From NCBI GenBank assembly GCA_000613465.1, contig BAJA01000002.1:205963-269962 (forward strand): 64,000 bases of DNA, written 5' to 3'. Source of the DNA: Bacteroides nordii WAL 11050 = JCM 12987 (GTDB taxonomy: Bacteria > Bacteroidota > Bacteroidia > Bacteroidales > Bacteroidaceae). A program made the translations under genes and the position numbers. Positions 41,739 to 52,443 of this stretch are shown piece by piece (the first letter of the stretch is position 1; each line of letters starts with the position of its first letter). The notes under the pieces are model-generated. The model did no database searches. It saw only the letters and a list, made by a program, of their open reading frames with translations, and was not told where the DNA came from.

Positions 41739-42659
41739 ATGAAGCAAATACTCACTTTTATACTTCTTACACTACTCTATCTGCCCTTACAAGCACAAGA
41801 AAAGGTATACACAGTAGATAATATCCCCAAAGTACATTTACAGAATAAGTTTCAATATGTATGCAATCCCGCCGGTATCTTGTCACAAGCCGCATGTGAC
41901 AGTATTGACCGCATGCTTTACAATCTGGAAGAAACAACAGGTATAGAGACAGTAGTTGCCGTAGTACCTTCGATCGGTTCGGAAGATTGTTTTGAGTTCG
42001 CTCACCAACTACTTAATAAGTGGGGAGTCGGAAAGAAAGGAAAAAACAACGGACTGGTTATTCTTTTGGTAACCGACCAACGTTGTATTCAATTCTACAC
42101 TGGCTATGGACTGGAAGGCGATTTGCCAGACGCAATCTGCAAACGAATACAAACGAAATCAATGATTCCCTATCTGAAAGTAGAAAACTGGAACGAAGGA
42201 ATGGTAAATGGTTTACGCGCTGTGTGTCAACGTCTTGATGGTTCAATGGTAAATGAGGATACCTCCGACGAAAATGAGGTTTCCGGACTGGCAATCCTAT
42301 TGGCAATCATAGGTTTTATTGGAGTAGCATCCGTCATCAGTATCCTGGCCATCAGGGCAAGTACCCGTTGTCCTCAGTGTGGGAAACATAAGCTACAACG
42401 CACAGGCAGTACAATGATATCCAGACGCAATGGAGTAAAAGTAGAAGATGTAACATATACTTGCCGCAACTGTGGGCACACAGTGGTACGCCGTCAGCAG
42501 TCATATGATAATGACTATCACGGAGGAGGCAGAGGTGGCGGAGGTCCGTTCATCGGCGGCTTCGGAGGCGGTAGCTTCAGTGGCGGTGGAGGTGGTTTCA
42601 GTGGAGGCAGCTTCGGTGGTGGAATGGGTGGCGGCGGCGGAGCCGGCTCACGTTTTTAA
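41739..42659 (+). CDS. TPM-domain (YgcG-type) membrane protein
   Basis: 306 residues from MKQILTF, which opens a signal peptide; an earlier ATG at 41718 adds 7 residues. The TPM domain (about 40-170) has NPAGILSQAACDSID, GVGKKGKNNGLVILL and YTGYGLEGDLPDAICKRI. A membrane helix (about 193-213) is followed by a four-Cys zinc-ribbon segment (CPQC ... CRNC) and a Gly/Ser-rich tail ending GAGSRF. Paired with a LemA gene 75 bases downstream, a common combination. Confidence 0.88.
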   Translation: MKQILTFILLTLLYLPLQAQEKVYTVDNIPKVHLQNKFQYVCNPAGILSQAACDSIDRMLYNLEETTGIETVVAVVPSIGSEDCFEFAHQLLNKWGVGKKGKNNGLVILLVTDQRCIQFYTGYGLEGDLPDAICKRIQTKSMIPYLKVENWNEGMVNGLRAVCQRLDGSMVNEDTSDENEVSGLAILLAIIGFIGVASVISILAIRASTRCPQCGKHKLQRTGSTMISRRNGVKVEDVTYTCRNCGHTVVRRQQSYDNDYHGGGRGGGGPFIGGFGGGSFSGGGGGFSGGSFGGGMGGGGGAGSRF

Positions 42660-42734
42660 AACTTCGTTCTCCCCTTTAGAGACCAAGAGGTAGAAATAAA
42701 GAATGGAAATACAATAATAATAACAAAGAAGAAA

Positions 42735-43316
42735 ATGAAAAAATCAATTATCATTATCATTGCAGTAGTGGCAGTTATCGTTATATGGGCTGTCAGTATG
42801 TACAACGGATTGGTTACAATGGACGAGAATGTAAATAGCCAGTGGGCAAATGTAGAAACACAGTATCAACGCCGTGCCGACCTTATCCCCAATCTGGTAA
42901 ACACAGTAAAAGGATATGCTTCTCATGAGAAAGAAACACTTGAAGGCGTAGTAGAAGCACGTAGTAAAGCTACTCAGATGCAGGTCAATGCAAGTGATCT
43001 TACTCCCGAAAAATTAGCTGCATACCAGAAAGCACAGGGAGCAGTAACTTCAGCATTAGGTAAATTACTTGCCATCACAGAGAACTATCCTGATTTGAAA
43101 GCCAATCAAAATTTCCTTGAACTTCAGGCCCAACTGGAAGGTACTGAAAATCGCATCAATGTAGCACGTACTAATTTCAATAATGCAGCACAGGAGTATA
43201 ATACAGCTATCCGCCGTTTCCCAAAAAGTCTGTTTGCAGGTATGTTTGGTTTCGATAAACATGTCTATTTTGAAGCAGCCGAAGGCACTGAAGCAGCTCC
43301 GGAAGTGAAATTTTGA
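42735..43316 (+). CDS. lemA: LemA family protein
   Basis: 193 residues. N-terminal membrane anchor (about 4-22, IIIIIAVVAVIVIWAVSMY), short outside segment, then the helical LemA domain with NSQWANVETQYQRRADLIPNL-type motif (key: QYQRRADLIPNLV) and YNTAIRRFPKSLFAGMFGF. Function poorly defined; commonly next to TPM proteins. Last gene of the aroE-hydrolase-TPM-lemA run. Confidence 0.93.
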   Translation: MKKSIIIIIAVVAVIVIWAVSMYNGLVTMDENVNSQWANVETQYQRRADLIPNLVNTVKGYASHEKETLEGVVEARSKATQMQVNASDLTPEKLAAYQKAQGAVTSALGKLLAITENYPDLKANQNFLELQAQLEGTENRINVARTNFNNAAQEYNTAIRRFPKSLFAGMFGFDKHVYFEAAEGTEAAPEVKF

Positions 43317-43627
43317 ACTAAAAAGAGTGAATTGCTGAAGGAACGGGAAGCTATAGAGTAGCTTTATTAAGTCAGACAGCAATTCGATTGAAACGCAGAT
43401 TAACGCCAATTATCGCAGATTGAAAGTTTATCTTTTTTGCGAGAATCAGCATTAATCTGCGTTTTATTGTAATCTCTTATTTCTACCTGTTAACACACCC
43501 CAAACGACCTGTAAAATATGACTTATGTTCCGGTTAACTGATTAACCGGTTAACTTGTTAACTTATTAACTTGTCCGTACAAAAAAAAAGCCGTACTTTT
43601 GCCGCCGTATACAAAATCCTATAACTC
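43317..43627. repeat. Dispersed repeat module Y (copy E) and purM promoter region
   Basis: Module Y at 43389-43467: GAAACGCAGATTAACGCCAA on the left and AATCTGCGTTTTAT on the right, around a spacer containing TCTTTTTTGCGAGAAT as in the 36.8-kb copy. No module X follows. Further on lies a run of GTTAAC-type words (43535-43572) and the purM promoter. Confidence 0.6.
43570..43601 (+). promoter_or_regulatory. Promoter of purM
   Basis: CTTG at 43570-43573 (one mismatch to TTTG), 20-base spacer, then TACTTTTG at 43594-43601. The ATG follows 26 bases later. Confidence 0.6.
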
Positions 43628-44794
43628 ATGAGTAATCAACGATACATGATGCGGGGCGTTAGCGCATCAAAAGAAGATGTGCACAATGCCATCAAAAACA
43701 TTGACAAAGGTATCTTTCCTCAGGCATTCTGTAAAATTATTCCTGATATCCTGGGAGGAGACCCGGAGTATTGCAACATTATGCATGCCGACGGTGCCGG
43801 AACAAAATCTTCTCTAGCCTATATGTACTGGAAAGAGACGGGTGATCTCTCCGTATGGAAAGGCATTGCACAGGATGCACTGATTATGAATATCGACGAC
43901 CTGCTTTGCGTGGGGGCTGTTGATAATATTCTCGTATCATCCACTATCGGACGCAATAAACTTCTCATTCCCGGAGAAGTGATTTCTGCCATCATCAACG
44001 GTACAGATGAGTTACTTGCCGAGCTCCGTGAAATGGGGGTAGGGGTATATGCAACAGGCGGTGAAACTGCCGATGTGGGTGATCTTGTACGTACTATCAT
44101 CGTAGACAGTACTGTTACCTGCCGCATGAAACGTTCCGATGTTATTGATAATGCCAATATCCGCCCGGGTGACGTTATTGTAGGCCTCGCCTCTTACGGG
44201 CAGGCTACTTATGAAAAAGAATATAACGGAGGTATGGGTAGCAATGGATTAACCAGTGCCCGCCACGATGTATTCTCCAAATATTTAGCAGAAAAATATC
44301 CTGAGAGTTACGATGCCGGTGTTCCCGAAGAGCTTGTTTATTCAGGTGGCCTGAAGTTGACAGACAAGGTGGCAGGTTCTCCTGTTAACGCCGGAAAGTT
44401 AGTTCTTTCTCCTACCCGTACGTATGCTCCGGTTGTGAAAAAATTGCTGGATGCTTTGCGTCCTGATATCCATGGTATGGTACATTGTTCAGGTGGTGCA
44501 CAAACCAAAGTGTTGCATTTTGTTGATCAGGTACGCGTAATAAAAGACAACCTATTCCCTGTTCCTCCCCTGTTTAAGACTATTCAGGAACAAAGTGGAA
44601 CAGACTGGGCAGAGATGTACAAAGTATTCAACATGGGGCATCGCCTTGAAGTATACATCTCTTCCGAACATGCCGCAGAGGTGATTGCCATCAGTGAATC
44701 ATTCGGTATCCCGGCACAGATTGTAGGACGTATTGAAGAGAGTGATAAAAAAGAACTGATAATAAAGAGTGAATTCGGAGAATTCAGATATTAA
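43628..44794 (+). CDS. purM: Phosphoribosylformylglycinamidine cyclo-ligase (AIR synthase)
   Basis: 388 residues, longer than the E. coli enzyme but usual for Bacteroidota. It closes the imidazole ring of AIR in purine synthesis. The signature ADGAGTKSSLA binds ATP; GGETADVGDLV, SPTRTYAPVV and FNMGHRLEVY are further family motifs. Not clustered with purC, which is 4.6 kb upstream. Confidence 0.93.
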   Translation: MSNQRYMMRGVSASKEDVHNAIKNIDKGIFPQAFCKIIPDILGGDPEYCNIMHADGAGTKSSLAYMYWKETGDLSVWKGIAQDALIMNIDDLLCVGAVDNILVSSTIGRNKLLIPGEVISAIINGTDELLAELREMGVGVYATGGETADVGDLVRTIIVDSTVTCRMKRSDVIDNANIRPGDVIVGLASYGQATYEKEYNGGMGSNGLTSARHDVFSKYLAEKYPESYDAGVPEELVYSGGLKLTDKVAGSPVNAGKLVLSPTRTYAPVVKKLLDALRPDIHGMVHCSGGAQTKVLHFVDQVRVIKDNLFPVPPLFKTIQEQSGTDWAEMYKVFNMGHRLEVYISSEHAAEVIAISESFGIPAQIVGRIEESDKKELIIKSEFGEFRY

Positions 44795-44796
44795 AT

Positions 44797-44930
44797 AATA
44801 TGCCAATTAAGTAATGTGCCCATATGCCAGTTAATAATGGTATCAATGTATCTACGGCATATCGTTATAGCGTAGTCAATTGATACATTGACATATTGCA
44901 CATTATTGAATTAGCACATTATTCCCCATT
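44797..44930. repeat. Intercistronic hairpin element, words TGCCAAT and TCAATGTA
   Basis: AATATGCCAATTAAGTAATG and ATCAATGTATC words are mirrored by GATACATTGACATATTGCAC and AATTAGCACATTATT. Centre ACGGCATATCGTTATAGCGT (44854-44873); its complement resembles the other centres. Ends a few bases before prfA. Confidence 0.75.
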
Positions 44931-44933
44931 CTT

Positions 44934-46046
44934 ATGACAGATAACAATAACATATTAGAGAAATTAGATGGCCTCGTAGCCCGTTTTGAGGAAGTATCGA
45001 CCCTCATCACCGACCCGGCAGTGATTGCCGACCAGAAGCGTTATGTAAAACTAACCAAAGAATATAAAGAACTTGACGACCTGATGAAGGCCCGCAAGGA
45101 ATATATACAGACCCTGGCCAATATCGACGAAGCCAAAGATATACTTTCCAACGAATCGGATACGGAGATGCGTGAAATGGCTAAAGAAGAGTTAGATAAG
45201 AGTCAGGAGCGTCTGCCCGAATTGGAGGAGGAAATCAAACTATTGCTCGTACCTGCCGATCCGCAAGACAGTAAAAATGCCATCCTTGAAATTCGTGGCG
45301 GTACAGGTGGTGACGAAGCTGCAATCTTTGCTGGTGATCTTTTCCGTATGTATGCCAAGTTCTGTGAAACTAAGGGTTGGAAATTAGAGGTATCCAGTGC
45401 CAATGAAGGAGCTGCAGGTGGATATAAAGAAATTATTTGCAGTGTCACGGGAGATAATGTATACGGAACTATGAAATACGAATCCGGTGTACACCGGGTG
45501 CAACGTGTACCTGCCACCGAAACACAAGGTCGTGTGCATACCTCTGCTGCTTCTGTAGCTGTACTTCCCGAAGCCGAAGAGTTTGATGTTGTTATCAACG
45601 AAGGAGAAATTAAATGGGACACTTTCCGTTCCGGTGGTGCCGGTGGTCAGAACGTAAATAAAGTTGAATCCGGCGTTCGCTTGCGTTATATCTGGAAAAA
45701 TCCAAATACAGGCGTGGCCGAAGAAATACTTATTGAATGTACTGAAACCCGTGACCAACCCAAAAATAAAGAACGTGCCCTTGCCCGTCTGCGCACATTT
45801 ATCTATGATAAAGAACACCAAAAGTATGTTGACGACATTGCCTCCAAACGTAAGACAATGGTCTCTACCGGTGACCGTTCTGCCAAAATCCGTACTTACA
45901 ACTATCCGCAAGGTCGTATTACCGATCACCGTATCAACTATACCATCTATAATTTAGCTGCTTTCATGGACGGAGACATCCAGGAATGCATCGATAAATT
46001 GACGGTAGCAGAGAATACAGAACGACTTAAAGAGAGCGAACTTTAG
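44934..46046 (+). CDS. prfA: Peptide chain release factor 1
   Basis: 370 residues. Recognises UAA and UAG; the GGQ motif in RSGGAGGQNVNK (about residue 234) hydrolyses the peptidyl-tRNA. The codon-recognition region contains HRVQRVPATETQGRVHTSA upstream of GGQ (key: RVPATETQGR), with the RF1 PAT-type tripeptide. C-terminal DHRINYTIYNL is typical. Complete and intact. Confidence 0.97.
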   Translation: MTDNNNILEKLDGLVARFEEVSTLITDPAVIADQKRYVKLTKEYKELDDLMKARKEYIQTLANIDEAKDILSNESDTEMREMAKEELDKSQERLPELEEEIKLLLVPADPQDSKNAILEIRGGTGGDEAAIFAGDLFRMYAKFCETKGWKLEVSSANEGAAGGYKEIICSVTGDNVYGTMKYESGVHRVQRVPATETQGRVHTSAASVAVLPEAEEFDVVINEGEIKWDTFRSGGAGGQNVNKVESGVRLRYIWKNPNTGVAEEILIECTETRDQPKNKERALARLRTFIYDKEHQKYVDDIASKRKTMVSTGDRSAKIRTYNYPQGRITDHRINYTIYNLAAFMDGDIQECIDKLTVAENTERLKESEL

Positions 46047-46160
46047 CAAATAGTGAGTAGCGATTAGTGAGTAGTGATAAGTGGTTGCGCTATTACACTG
46101 CATAGCACTAAACACTAAACACTAATCACTACTCACTTATCATTAACCCCTAATCCCTAT
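46047..46160. repeat. Intercistronic hairpin element, word AGTGAGTAG/AGTGATA
   Basis: Left arm AGTGAGTAGCGATTAGTGAG and so on; right arm CACTAATCACTACTCACTTA. Centre GCTATTACACTGCATAGCAC (46089-46108) is the clearest example of the family centre. Ends before the pyrF leader. Confidence 0.85.
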
Positions 46161-46166
46161 TTCAAA

Positions 46167-47000
46167 ATGAATAAGTTAGAATTATTTGAGAACATTAAAC
46201 GTAAGAAATCATTCCTCTGCGTTGGTCTCGACACAGATATCAAGAAAATACCTGAACATCTTCTCAAAAAAGAAGATCCTGTCTTTGCTTTTAATAAAGC
46301 AATAATTGACGCAACTGCCGACCTGTGTATTGCTTACAAGCCCAATTTGGCTTTCTATGAGAGCATGGGTGTAAAAGGTTGGATTGCCTTTGAGAAAACA
46401 GTAAAATACATCAAAGAAAATTATCCGGACCAATTCATCATTGCAGATGCAAAACGTGGTGATATCGGTAATACATCTGCTATGTATGCCCGTACATTTT
46501 TTGAAGAACTGAACATAGACTCTGTCACAGTAGCCCCATATATGGGTGAAGATAGCGTGACACCATTTCTCACTTACGAAGGCAAATGGGTAATCCTTCT
46601 CGCTCTTACCAGTAACAAGGGTTCACATGACTTTCAGCTGACAGAGGATACTGATGGTGAACGTCTCTTCGAAAAAGTGCTGCGTAAATCACAAGAATGG
46701 GCCAATGACGAACAAATGATGTATGTAGTAGGTGCTACTCAAGGACGTGCTTTTGAAGACATTCGCAAAATCGTTCCCAACCACTTCCTGCTTGTACCAG
46801 GCGTAGGAGCACAAGGCGGTTCACTCGAAGAAGTATGTAAATATGGTATGAACAGTAGCTGCGGGCTAATCGTAAATTCTTCCCGTGGTATTATCTATGT
46901 AGATAAAACAGAAAAATTTGCAGAAGCCGCAAGAAAAGCAGCACAGGAAGTACAAATGCAAATGGAAAAAGAGCTGAAAAGAGTGATCACTCCCTTATGA
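46167..47000 (+). CDS. pyrF: Orotidine 5'-phosphate decarboxylase (type 2)
   Basis: 277 residues. Makes UMP from OMP. Signature [11 protein letters not shown] with the catalytic Lys/Asp set; N-terminal CVGLDTDI and C-terminal [10 protein letters not shown] phosphate-binding loop. The long type 2 form. Its stop overlaps the next start by 4 bases (ATGA). Confidence 0.96.
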   Translation: MNKLELFENIKRKKSFLCVGLDTDIKKIPEHLLKKEDPVFAFNKAIIDATADLCIAYKPNLAFYESMGVKGWIAFEKTVKYIKENYPDQFIIADAKRGDIGNTSAMYARTFFEELNIDSVTVAPYMGEDSVTPFLTYEGKWVILLALTSNKGSHDFQLTEDTDGERLFEKVLRKSQEWANDEQMMYVVGATQGRAFEDIRKIVPNHFLLVPGVGAQGGSLEEVCKYGMNSSCGLIVNSSRGIIYVDKTEKFAEAARKAAQEVQMQMEKELKRVITPL

Positions 47001-48226
47001 CTTACGAAAGAAAGATAATAAACGATCCTGTATTTGGATTTATCAACATACCAAAGGGGCTTCTGTACGATATCGTACGGCATCCCCTTTTGCAACGTTT
47101 AACCCGTATCAAACAGGTAGGTTTGTCGTCCGTGGTATATCCCGGAGCACAGCATACCCGCTTTCAACATTCATTGGGTGCTTTCCATCTGATGAGCGAA
47201 GCTATCATGCAGCTTGCTTCCAAAGGGAACTTCATCTTTGACAGTGAGGCAGAAGCTGTACAAGCAGCTATTCTGTTACACGACATCGGTCATGGCCCTT
47301 TCTCACATGTACTCGAAGATACTATCGTGAAGGATGTATCTCACGAAGAGATTTCCCTCATGCTTATGGAACGCATGAACAAAGAAATGAACGGGCAACT
47401 CAGCCTTGCCATCCAGATATTCAAAGACGAATATCCCAAACGTTTCCTTCACCAACTCGTCAGTGGGCAACTCGACATGGACCGTCTGGACTATCTGCGA
47501 CGTGACAGTTTCTATACCGGTGTCACAGAGGGGAACATCGGTTCGGCCCGTATCATCAAGATGCTTGATGTGGCCGATGACCACCTCGTTGTTGAATCCA
47601 AAGGCATCTATTCGATCGAAAACTTTCTCACAGCCCGTCGTTTGATGTACTGGCAGGTATATCTGCATAAAACCTCAGTTGCCTATGAACGGATGCTTAT
47701 CAGTACCTTATTGCGTGCTAAGGAACTTGCCAGTCAAGGAGTAGAATTATTCGCCTCACCAGCGTTTCATTTCTTTCTGTATAATAATATCAGCCCCGAT
47801 ACATTCCGTAATGATCCTGAATGTCTGGAGAATTTTATCCAATTGGACGACAACGACATCTGGACCTCTCTTAAAGTATGGAGTAATCATCCGGACAAAG
47901 TGCTCTCCACACTCAGCCTCGGAATGATCAATCGCAATGTTTTCAAAGTTGAAATTTCTCCTGTCCCCATTAGTGAAGAACGGAAAAAAGAATTAACTTT
48001 GCAAATAAGCCAGCAACTAAACATCCCACTTTCCGAAGCGAACTATTTTGTTTCTACCCCCAGCATCGAAAAGAATATGTACGAACCGGCAGATGACAGT
48101 ATTGATATCATTTATAAGGACGGCACTATTAAAAATATAGCCGAAGCATCGGATATGTTGAATATCTCATTGCTCTCTAAAAAGGTAAAGAAATACTATA
48201 TCTGTTACCATCGTTTGCATAAGTAG
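46997..48226 (+). CDS. HD-domain phosphohydrolase (dNTPase/SAMHD1-like)
   Basis: 409 residues. Metal-binding residues: His in HTRFQHSLG, His-Asp in [12 protein letters not shown] (near 94-105), and Asp in [11 protein letters not shown]. The family includes dNTP triphosphohydrolases and related enzymes; substrate unknown. Translationally coupled to pyrF, fitting a nucleotide-pool role. Confidence 0.9.
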   Translation: MTYERKIINDPVFGFINIPKGLLYDIVRHPLLQRLTRIKQVGLSSVVYPGAQHTRFQHSLGAFHLMSEAIMQLASKGNFIFDSEAEAVQAAILLHDIGHGPFSHVLEDTIVKDVSHEEISLMLMERMNKEMNGQLSLAIQIFKDEYPKRFLHQLVSGQLDMDRLDYLRRDSFYTGVTEGNIGSARIIKMLDVADDHLVVESKGIYSIENFLTARRLMYWQVYLHKTSVAYERMLISTLLRAKELASQGVELFASPAFHFFLYNNISPDTFRNDPECLENFIQLDDNDIWTSLKVWSNHPDKVLSTLSLGMINRNVFKVEISPVPISEERKKELTLQISQQLNIPLSEANYFVSTPSIEKNMYEPADDSIDIIYKDGTIKNIAEASDMLNISLLSKKVKKYYICYHRLHK

Positions 48227-48366
48227 GTATAAAATATTCATTAAAGAGTAAGGAAATATAAAAAAAAAATCCGTTATTTGTGCTCTGATAGAGATATACG
48301 TGCAAATGTAGCCTCTATTTGCTATATTAAAAACGGAAAAAAATCATATAATAATAGAGTAAAGAC

Positions 48367-49410
48367 ATGGAGTTCTCGGCTAAGCAAATTGCAGCATTTA
48401 TCCAAGGTGAAATTATAGGAGATGAAAACGCAACCGTACATACATTCGCTAAAATAGAAGAAGGAATACCCGGAGCGATTTCATTTCTTTCCAATCCGAA
48501 ATACACATCTTATATATATGAGACACAATCCAGTATTGTACTGGTGAACAAAGATTTTGAACCGGAACATGATATAAAGACCACACTGATCAAAGTAGAC
48601 AACGCCTACGAGAGTCTTGCTAAATTGCTCAATCTCTATGAAATGAGCAAACCAAAGAAGCAAGGTATAGATTCGCTGGCATTCGTATCTCCAAGTGCCA
48701 ATATTGGTAAAAATGTATATATCGGAGCATTTGCTTATATCGGTGAGAATGCCATTATCGGAGACAATACTTTAATCTATCCACATACTTATATAGGTGA
48801 TGGTGTGAAAATAGGCACCAATTGTACCCTCTACTCCAACGTAAACGTATACCATGATTGTCACATCGGTAATGAATGTGTTCTACACTCCGGTGCGGTT
48901 ATCGGTGCAGACGGTTTCGGTTTCGCCCCTACCCCCCAAGGGTATGAAAAAATCCCTCAAATAGGAATTGTAATCCTTGAAGACAAGGTAGATATAGGTG
49001 CCAATACTTGTATAGATCGCGCCACAATGGGAGCTACCGTAGTACATAGCGGTGTTAAGCTGGACAACCTGATACAAGTGGCTCATAATGACGAAATAGG
49101 TTCTCACACTGTAATGGCAGCTCAAGTGGGTATCGCCGGATCCACTAAAATAGGAGAATGGTGTATGTTTGGCGGACAAGTCGGTATCGCAGGACACATC
49201 AAGATAGGTGACAAAGTGAATCTTGGTGCACAATCGGGCGTACCGGGAAATATCAAAGCCGGTAGTCTGCTGATAGGTACTCCTCCTGTAGAACCCAAAC
49301 AATATTTCAAGTCATTCATCATACAAAAAAAACTGCCTGAACTGCAGAAAGAAGTAAATAGTCTGCGTAAAGAGCTTGACGAACTAAAACAACAACTATT
49401 AAATAAGTAA
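48367..49410 (+). CDS. lpxD: UDP-3-O-(3-hydroxyacyl)glucosamine N-acyltransferase
   Basis: 347 residues. Third step of lipid A synthesis. N-terminal uridine-binding domain ([14 protein letters not shown]), left-handed beta-helix of hexapeptide repeats (about 105-310) with the catalytic His in VAHNDEIG, and a C-terminal helix ([20 protein letters not shown]). First of the lpxD-lpxC/fabZ-lpxA operon; three bases separate its stop from the lpxC start. Confidence 0.97.
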   Translation: MEFSAKQIAAFIQGEIIGDENATVHTFAKIEEGIPGAISFLSNPKYTSYIYETQSSIVLVNKDFEPEHDIKTTLIKVDNAYESLAKLLNLYEMSKPKKQGIDSLAFVSPSANIGKNVYIGAFAYIGENAIIGDNTLIYPHTYIGDGVKIGTNCTLYSNVNVYHDCHIGNECVLHSGAVIGADGFGFAPTPQGYEKIPQIGIVILEDKVDIGANTCIDRATMGATVVHSGVKLDNLIQVAHNDEIGSHTVMAAQVGIAGSTKIGEWCMFGGQVGIAGHIKIGDKVNLGAQSGVPGNIKAGSLLIGTPPVEPKQYFKSFIIQKKLPELQKEVNSLRKELDELKQQLLNK

Positions 49411-49413
49411 CCA

Positions 49414-50798
49414 ATGCTGAAACAAAAAACTCTGAAAGATAGCTTTTCACTGAGAGGAAAAGGTCTTCACACTGGTCTTGACCTGACTGTAACGTTTAAT
49501 CCTGCCCCCGACAATCACGGGTATAAAATACAACGCATTGATTTAGAAGGACACCCCACTATCGATGCTGTAGCAGACAACGTAACAGAAACAACCCGCG
49601 GTACTGTATTGTCTAAGAATGGAGTAAAAGTAAGCACCGTTGAACATGGAATGGCAGCACTCTACGCCTTAGGCATCGACAACTGCCTCATTCAGGTAAA
49701 TGGTCCGGAGTTCCCTATTCTGGACGGTAGTGCACAATATTACGTACAAGAAATTGAAAGAGTCGGAACAGAAGAACAAAGTGCTGTAAAAGACTTCTAT
49801 ATCATTAAATCAAAAATTGAATTCCGTGATGAAGAAACCGGATCGTCTATTATCGTATTGCCAGACGAAAACTTCAGTCTGAATGTACTGGTTTCTTACG
49901 ATTCGACTATCATCCTAATCAGTTTGCTACACTGGAAGACATGGCCAAGTTCAAAGACGAAGTGGCTGCCAGCCGTACTTTCGTATTTGTTCGCGAAATC
50001 GAACCGCTTCTCTCGGCCGGACTAATTAAAGGTGGTGATTTGGACAATGCTATCGTCATTTACGAACGCAAGATGTCACAGGAGAATTACGATAAACTGG
50101 CAGATATAATGGGAGTTCCCCATATGGATGCCGAACAATTAGGATATATCAATCACAAACCGTTGGTGTGGGCTAATGAATGTGCCCGTCACAAACTTCT
50201 GGATGTTATTGGTGATCTTGCCCTTATCGGCAAACCTATTAAAGGCCGTATCATAGCTACTCGTCCGGGGCATACCATCAACAATAAGTTCGCCCGCCAG
50301 ATGCGTAAAGAAATTCGTTTGCACGAAATACAGGCTCCCATATACAATTGTAACGAAGAACCGATCATGGACGTAAACCGCATCCGCGAACTGCTTCCTC
50401 ATCGTTATCCGTTCCAGTTAGTAGACAAGGTTATCGAGATCGGTGCTAACTATATCGTAGGTATCAAGAACGTTACTTCCAACGAACCATTTTTCCAAGG
50501 ACACTTCCCCGAAGAACCGGTAATGCCGGGTGTTCTTCAAATAGAAGCAATGGCGCAAATTGGAGGTTTGCTTGTGCTCAACTCTGTAGACGAACCGAAC
50601 CGTTACTCTACCTATTTCATGAAAATAGATGGTGTGAAATTCCGTCAGAAAGTAGTGCCCGGTGATACTCTTATCTTCCGTGTAGAATTACTCGCTCCTA
50701 TTCGCCGTGGTATCTCTACAATGAAAGGGTACGCATTTGTAGGTGAAAAGGTAGTATGTGAAGCGGAATTTATGGCTCAAATAGTAAAAAACAAATAA
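49414..50798 (+). CDS. lpxC: Fused UDP-3-O-acyl-GlcNAc deacetylase / 3-hydroxyacyl-ACP dehydratase, frame broken near 49911
   Basis: 461 residues after restoring one base, the expected length of the Bacteroidota LpxC-FabZ fusion. The LpxC half has zinc ligands in STVEHGMAALYALG and ARHKLLDVIGDLAL, plus LDGSA and RPGHTINN. The FabZ half has the active-site His in HRYPFQLVDK and GVLQIEAMAQ. The frame breaks after SYDST, where ACTATCATCC probably stands for ACTATCCATCC; NQFATLEDMAKFKDEV then follows in frame. lpxC and fabZ functions are essential, so this is most likely a sequence error. Confidence 0.92.
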
Positions 50799-50804
50799 TT
50801 ACTG

Positions 50805-50873
50805 AATTGAAAGTTAAGAGTTGAAATACTGTTTGTTTCAACTCTTAACTTTCAACTCTCAACTCTCAACTAA
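50805..50873. repeat. Intercistronic hairpin element, word AGAGTTGAAA
   Basis: GAAAGTTAAGAGTTGAAA on the left and TTTCAACTCTTAACTTTCAA on the right form a long near-perfect hairpin. Further CAACTCTCAACT words continue to within 4 bases of the lpxA ATG. Confidence 0.8.
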
Positions 50874-50875
50874 TT

Positions 50876-51643
50876 ATGATAAGTCCCTTAGCGTATATTC
50901 ATCCCGAGGCTAAGATCGGGGAAAACGTAGAGATTGGTCCTTTTGTTTACATTGACAAAAACGTGGTTATTGGTGATAACAATACCGTTATGCCCAATGC
51001 CAACATTCTATACGGTTCTCGCATCGGCAACGGAAATACCATTTTTCCGGGTGCTGTGATTGGTGCTATCCCACAGGATCTCAAGTTTCGTGGTGAAGAA
51101 ACCACAGCCGAAATTGGTGATAACAATATCATTCGTGAGAATGTAACTGTCAATCGCGGTACAGCAGCCAAAGGTAAAACAATTGTAGGTAATAATAACC
51201 TGCTGATGGAAGGAGTACATGTGGCACATGATGCTATTATTGGCAATGGCTGTATCATTGGAAACTCTACGAAAATGGCAGGAGAAATCATTATTGATGA
51301 CAACGCAATTATCAGTGGTGCCGTACTAATGCATCAATTTTGCCGTGTAGGCGGATATGTAATGATACAAGGAGGAAGCCGTTTCAGTAAAGATATCCCT
51401 CCTTACATTATTGCCGGACGTGAACCAATTACTTATAGTGGCATTAATATCATCGGCTTGCGCCGTCGTGGTTTCAGCAACGAAGTAATAGAAAACATTC
51501 ACAATGCCTACCGCATCATTTACCAAAGCGGACTGAATATTACAGACGCATTGGCTAAAATAGAGACGGATGTTCCAATGAGCCCGGAAATTGAATATAT
51601 TGTAGGATTTATTCGCAATTCAGAACGTGGAATTATAAAATAA
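50876..51643 (+). CDS. lpxA: Acyl-ACP--UDP-N-acetylglucosamine O-acyltransferase
   Basis: 255 residues. First step of lipid A synthesis. Hexapeptide-repeat helix; catalytic His in EGVHVAHDAIIG; NVTVNRGTAAKG and LRRRGFSNEVIENI are family-typical, the latter beginning the C-terminal helical part. Third gene of the lpx operon. Confidence 0.97.
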   Translation: MISPLAYIHPEAKIGENVEIGPFVYIDKNVVIGDNNTVMPNANILYGSRIGNGNTIFPGAVIGAIPQDLKFRGEETTAEIGDNNIIRENVTVNRGTAAKGKTIVGNNNLLMEGVHVAHDAIIGNGCIIGNSTKMAGEIIIDDNAIISGAVLMHQFCRVGGYVMIQGGSRFSKDIPPYIIAGREPITYSGINIIGLRRRGFSNEVIENIHNAYRIIYQSGLNITDALAKIETDVPMSPEIEYIVGFIRNSERGIIK

Positions 51644-51644
51644 G

Positions 51645-51787
51645 TTATAAGGTTATGATGTTATAAAGTTATAGAGTTATAAAACCATTATACACTTTAT
51701 ACTCACTATAATAACTATAACTTTAGAACCCTATAACTTTATAACAATTATAACACTATAGCATTAAAACTCTATAACTTTATAACA
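51645..51787. repeat. Intercistronic hairpin element, word GTTATAA/TTATAAC
   Basis: Left arm GTTATAAGGTTATGATGTTA and GTTATAGAGTTATAAAACCA; right arm many TATAACTTTATAAC words ending 2 bases before the next ATG. About 140 bases; the largest member here. Confidence 0.8.
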
Positions 51788-51789
51788 TT

Positions 51790-52350
51790 ATGATATACAG
51801 ATTTACAATCATATCTGATGAAGTAGATAATTTTATCAGAGAAATACAGATTGATCCGGAAGCAACGTTTTATGACCTCCATGAAGCGATACTAAAATCA
51901 ACAGGTTACACTAATGACCAGATGACCTCATTCTTCCTTTGTGACGACGACTGGGAGAAAGAAAAAGAAGTCACTTTGGAGGAGATGGACGATAATCCTG
52001 AGATGGATAGTTGGGTAATGAAAGATACCACTCTGAGCGAGCTGATTGAAGATGAGAAACAAAAATTACTCTATGTATTTGACTACATGACAGAACGTTG
52101 TTTCTTTATCGAATTATCTGAAATCATCACCGGTAAAGATATGCAAGGTGCCAAATGCACCAAGAAGTCCGGAGAAGCTCCTAAACAGATTATGGACTTT
52201 GAGGAAATGGCTGCCAGCACCGGTTCACTCGATCTGGACGAGAACTTTTATGGCGATCAGGACTTTGATCTGGAAGACTTTGATGCCGATGGTTTTGACA
52301 TGGGCGGCAGTGCTGCAGATGTAGGAACGTTCGAAGAAGAAAAACTTTAA
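51790..52350 (+). CDS. IS1096 TnpR-like (plasmid pRiA4b ORF-3-type) protein
   Basis: 186 residues, very acidic. N-terminal domain of the pRiA4b_ORF3/IS1096_TnpR family (MIYRFTIISDEVDNFIREI, WEKEKEVTLEE, KLLYVFDYMTERCFFIEL), and a C-terminal Asp/Glu-rich tail (about 140-186). Despite the name it is a stable resident of this position in Bacteroides; no insertion-sequence ends are visible. Function unknown. Confidence 0.8.
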   Translation: MIYRFTIISDEVDNFIREIQIDPEATFYDLHEAILKSTGYTNDQMTSFFLCDDDWEKEKEVTLEEMDDNPEMDSWVMKDTTLSELIEDEKQKLLYVFDYMTERCFFIELSEIITGKDMQGAKCTKKSGEAPKQIMDFEEMAASTGSLDLDENFYGDQDFDLEDFDADGFDMGGSAADVGTFEEEKL

Positions 52351-52440
52351 TTAATTGACAATTGATAGTTGACAATTGACAGTTAGCAGCTGTACGCTGC
52401 ATAGTAATTGTCAATTGTCAACTATCAACTTTCAACTAAA
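52351..52440. repeat. Intercistronic hairpin element, word TTGACAATTG
   Basis: TTGACAATTGATAGTTGACA on the left, TGTCAATTGTCAACTATCAA on the right. Centre GCTGTACGCTGCATAGTAAT (52389-52408). Ends 3 bases before the miaA ATG. Confidence 0.85.
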
Positions 52441-52443
52441 ATA

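Noticed and set aside
49414..50798. Programmed frameshift joining LpxC and FabZ
   Set aside because: The break is inside the LpxC domain, not between the two domains, there is no slippery heptamer, and similar single-base losses occur in several unrelated genes.
51790..52350. Mobile element suggested by the IS1096 TnpR-like protein
   Set aside because: No inverted repeat ends, transposase or target duplication; the gene sits between lpxA and miaA with ordinary intercistronic elements on both sides.
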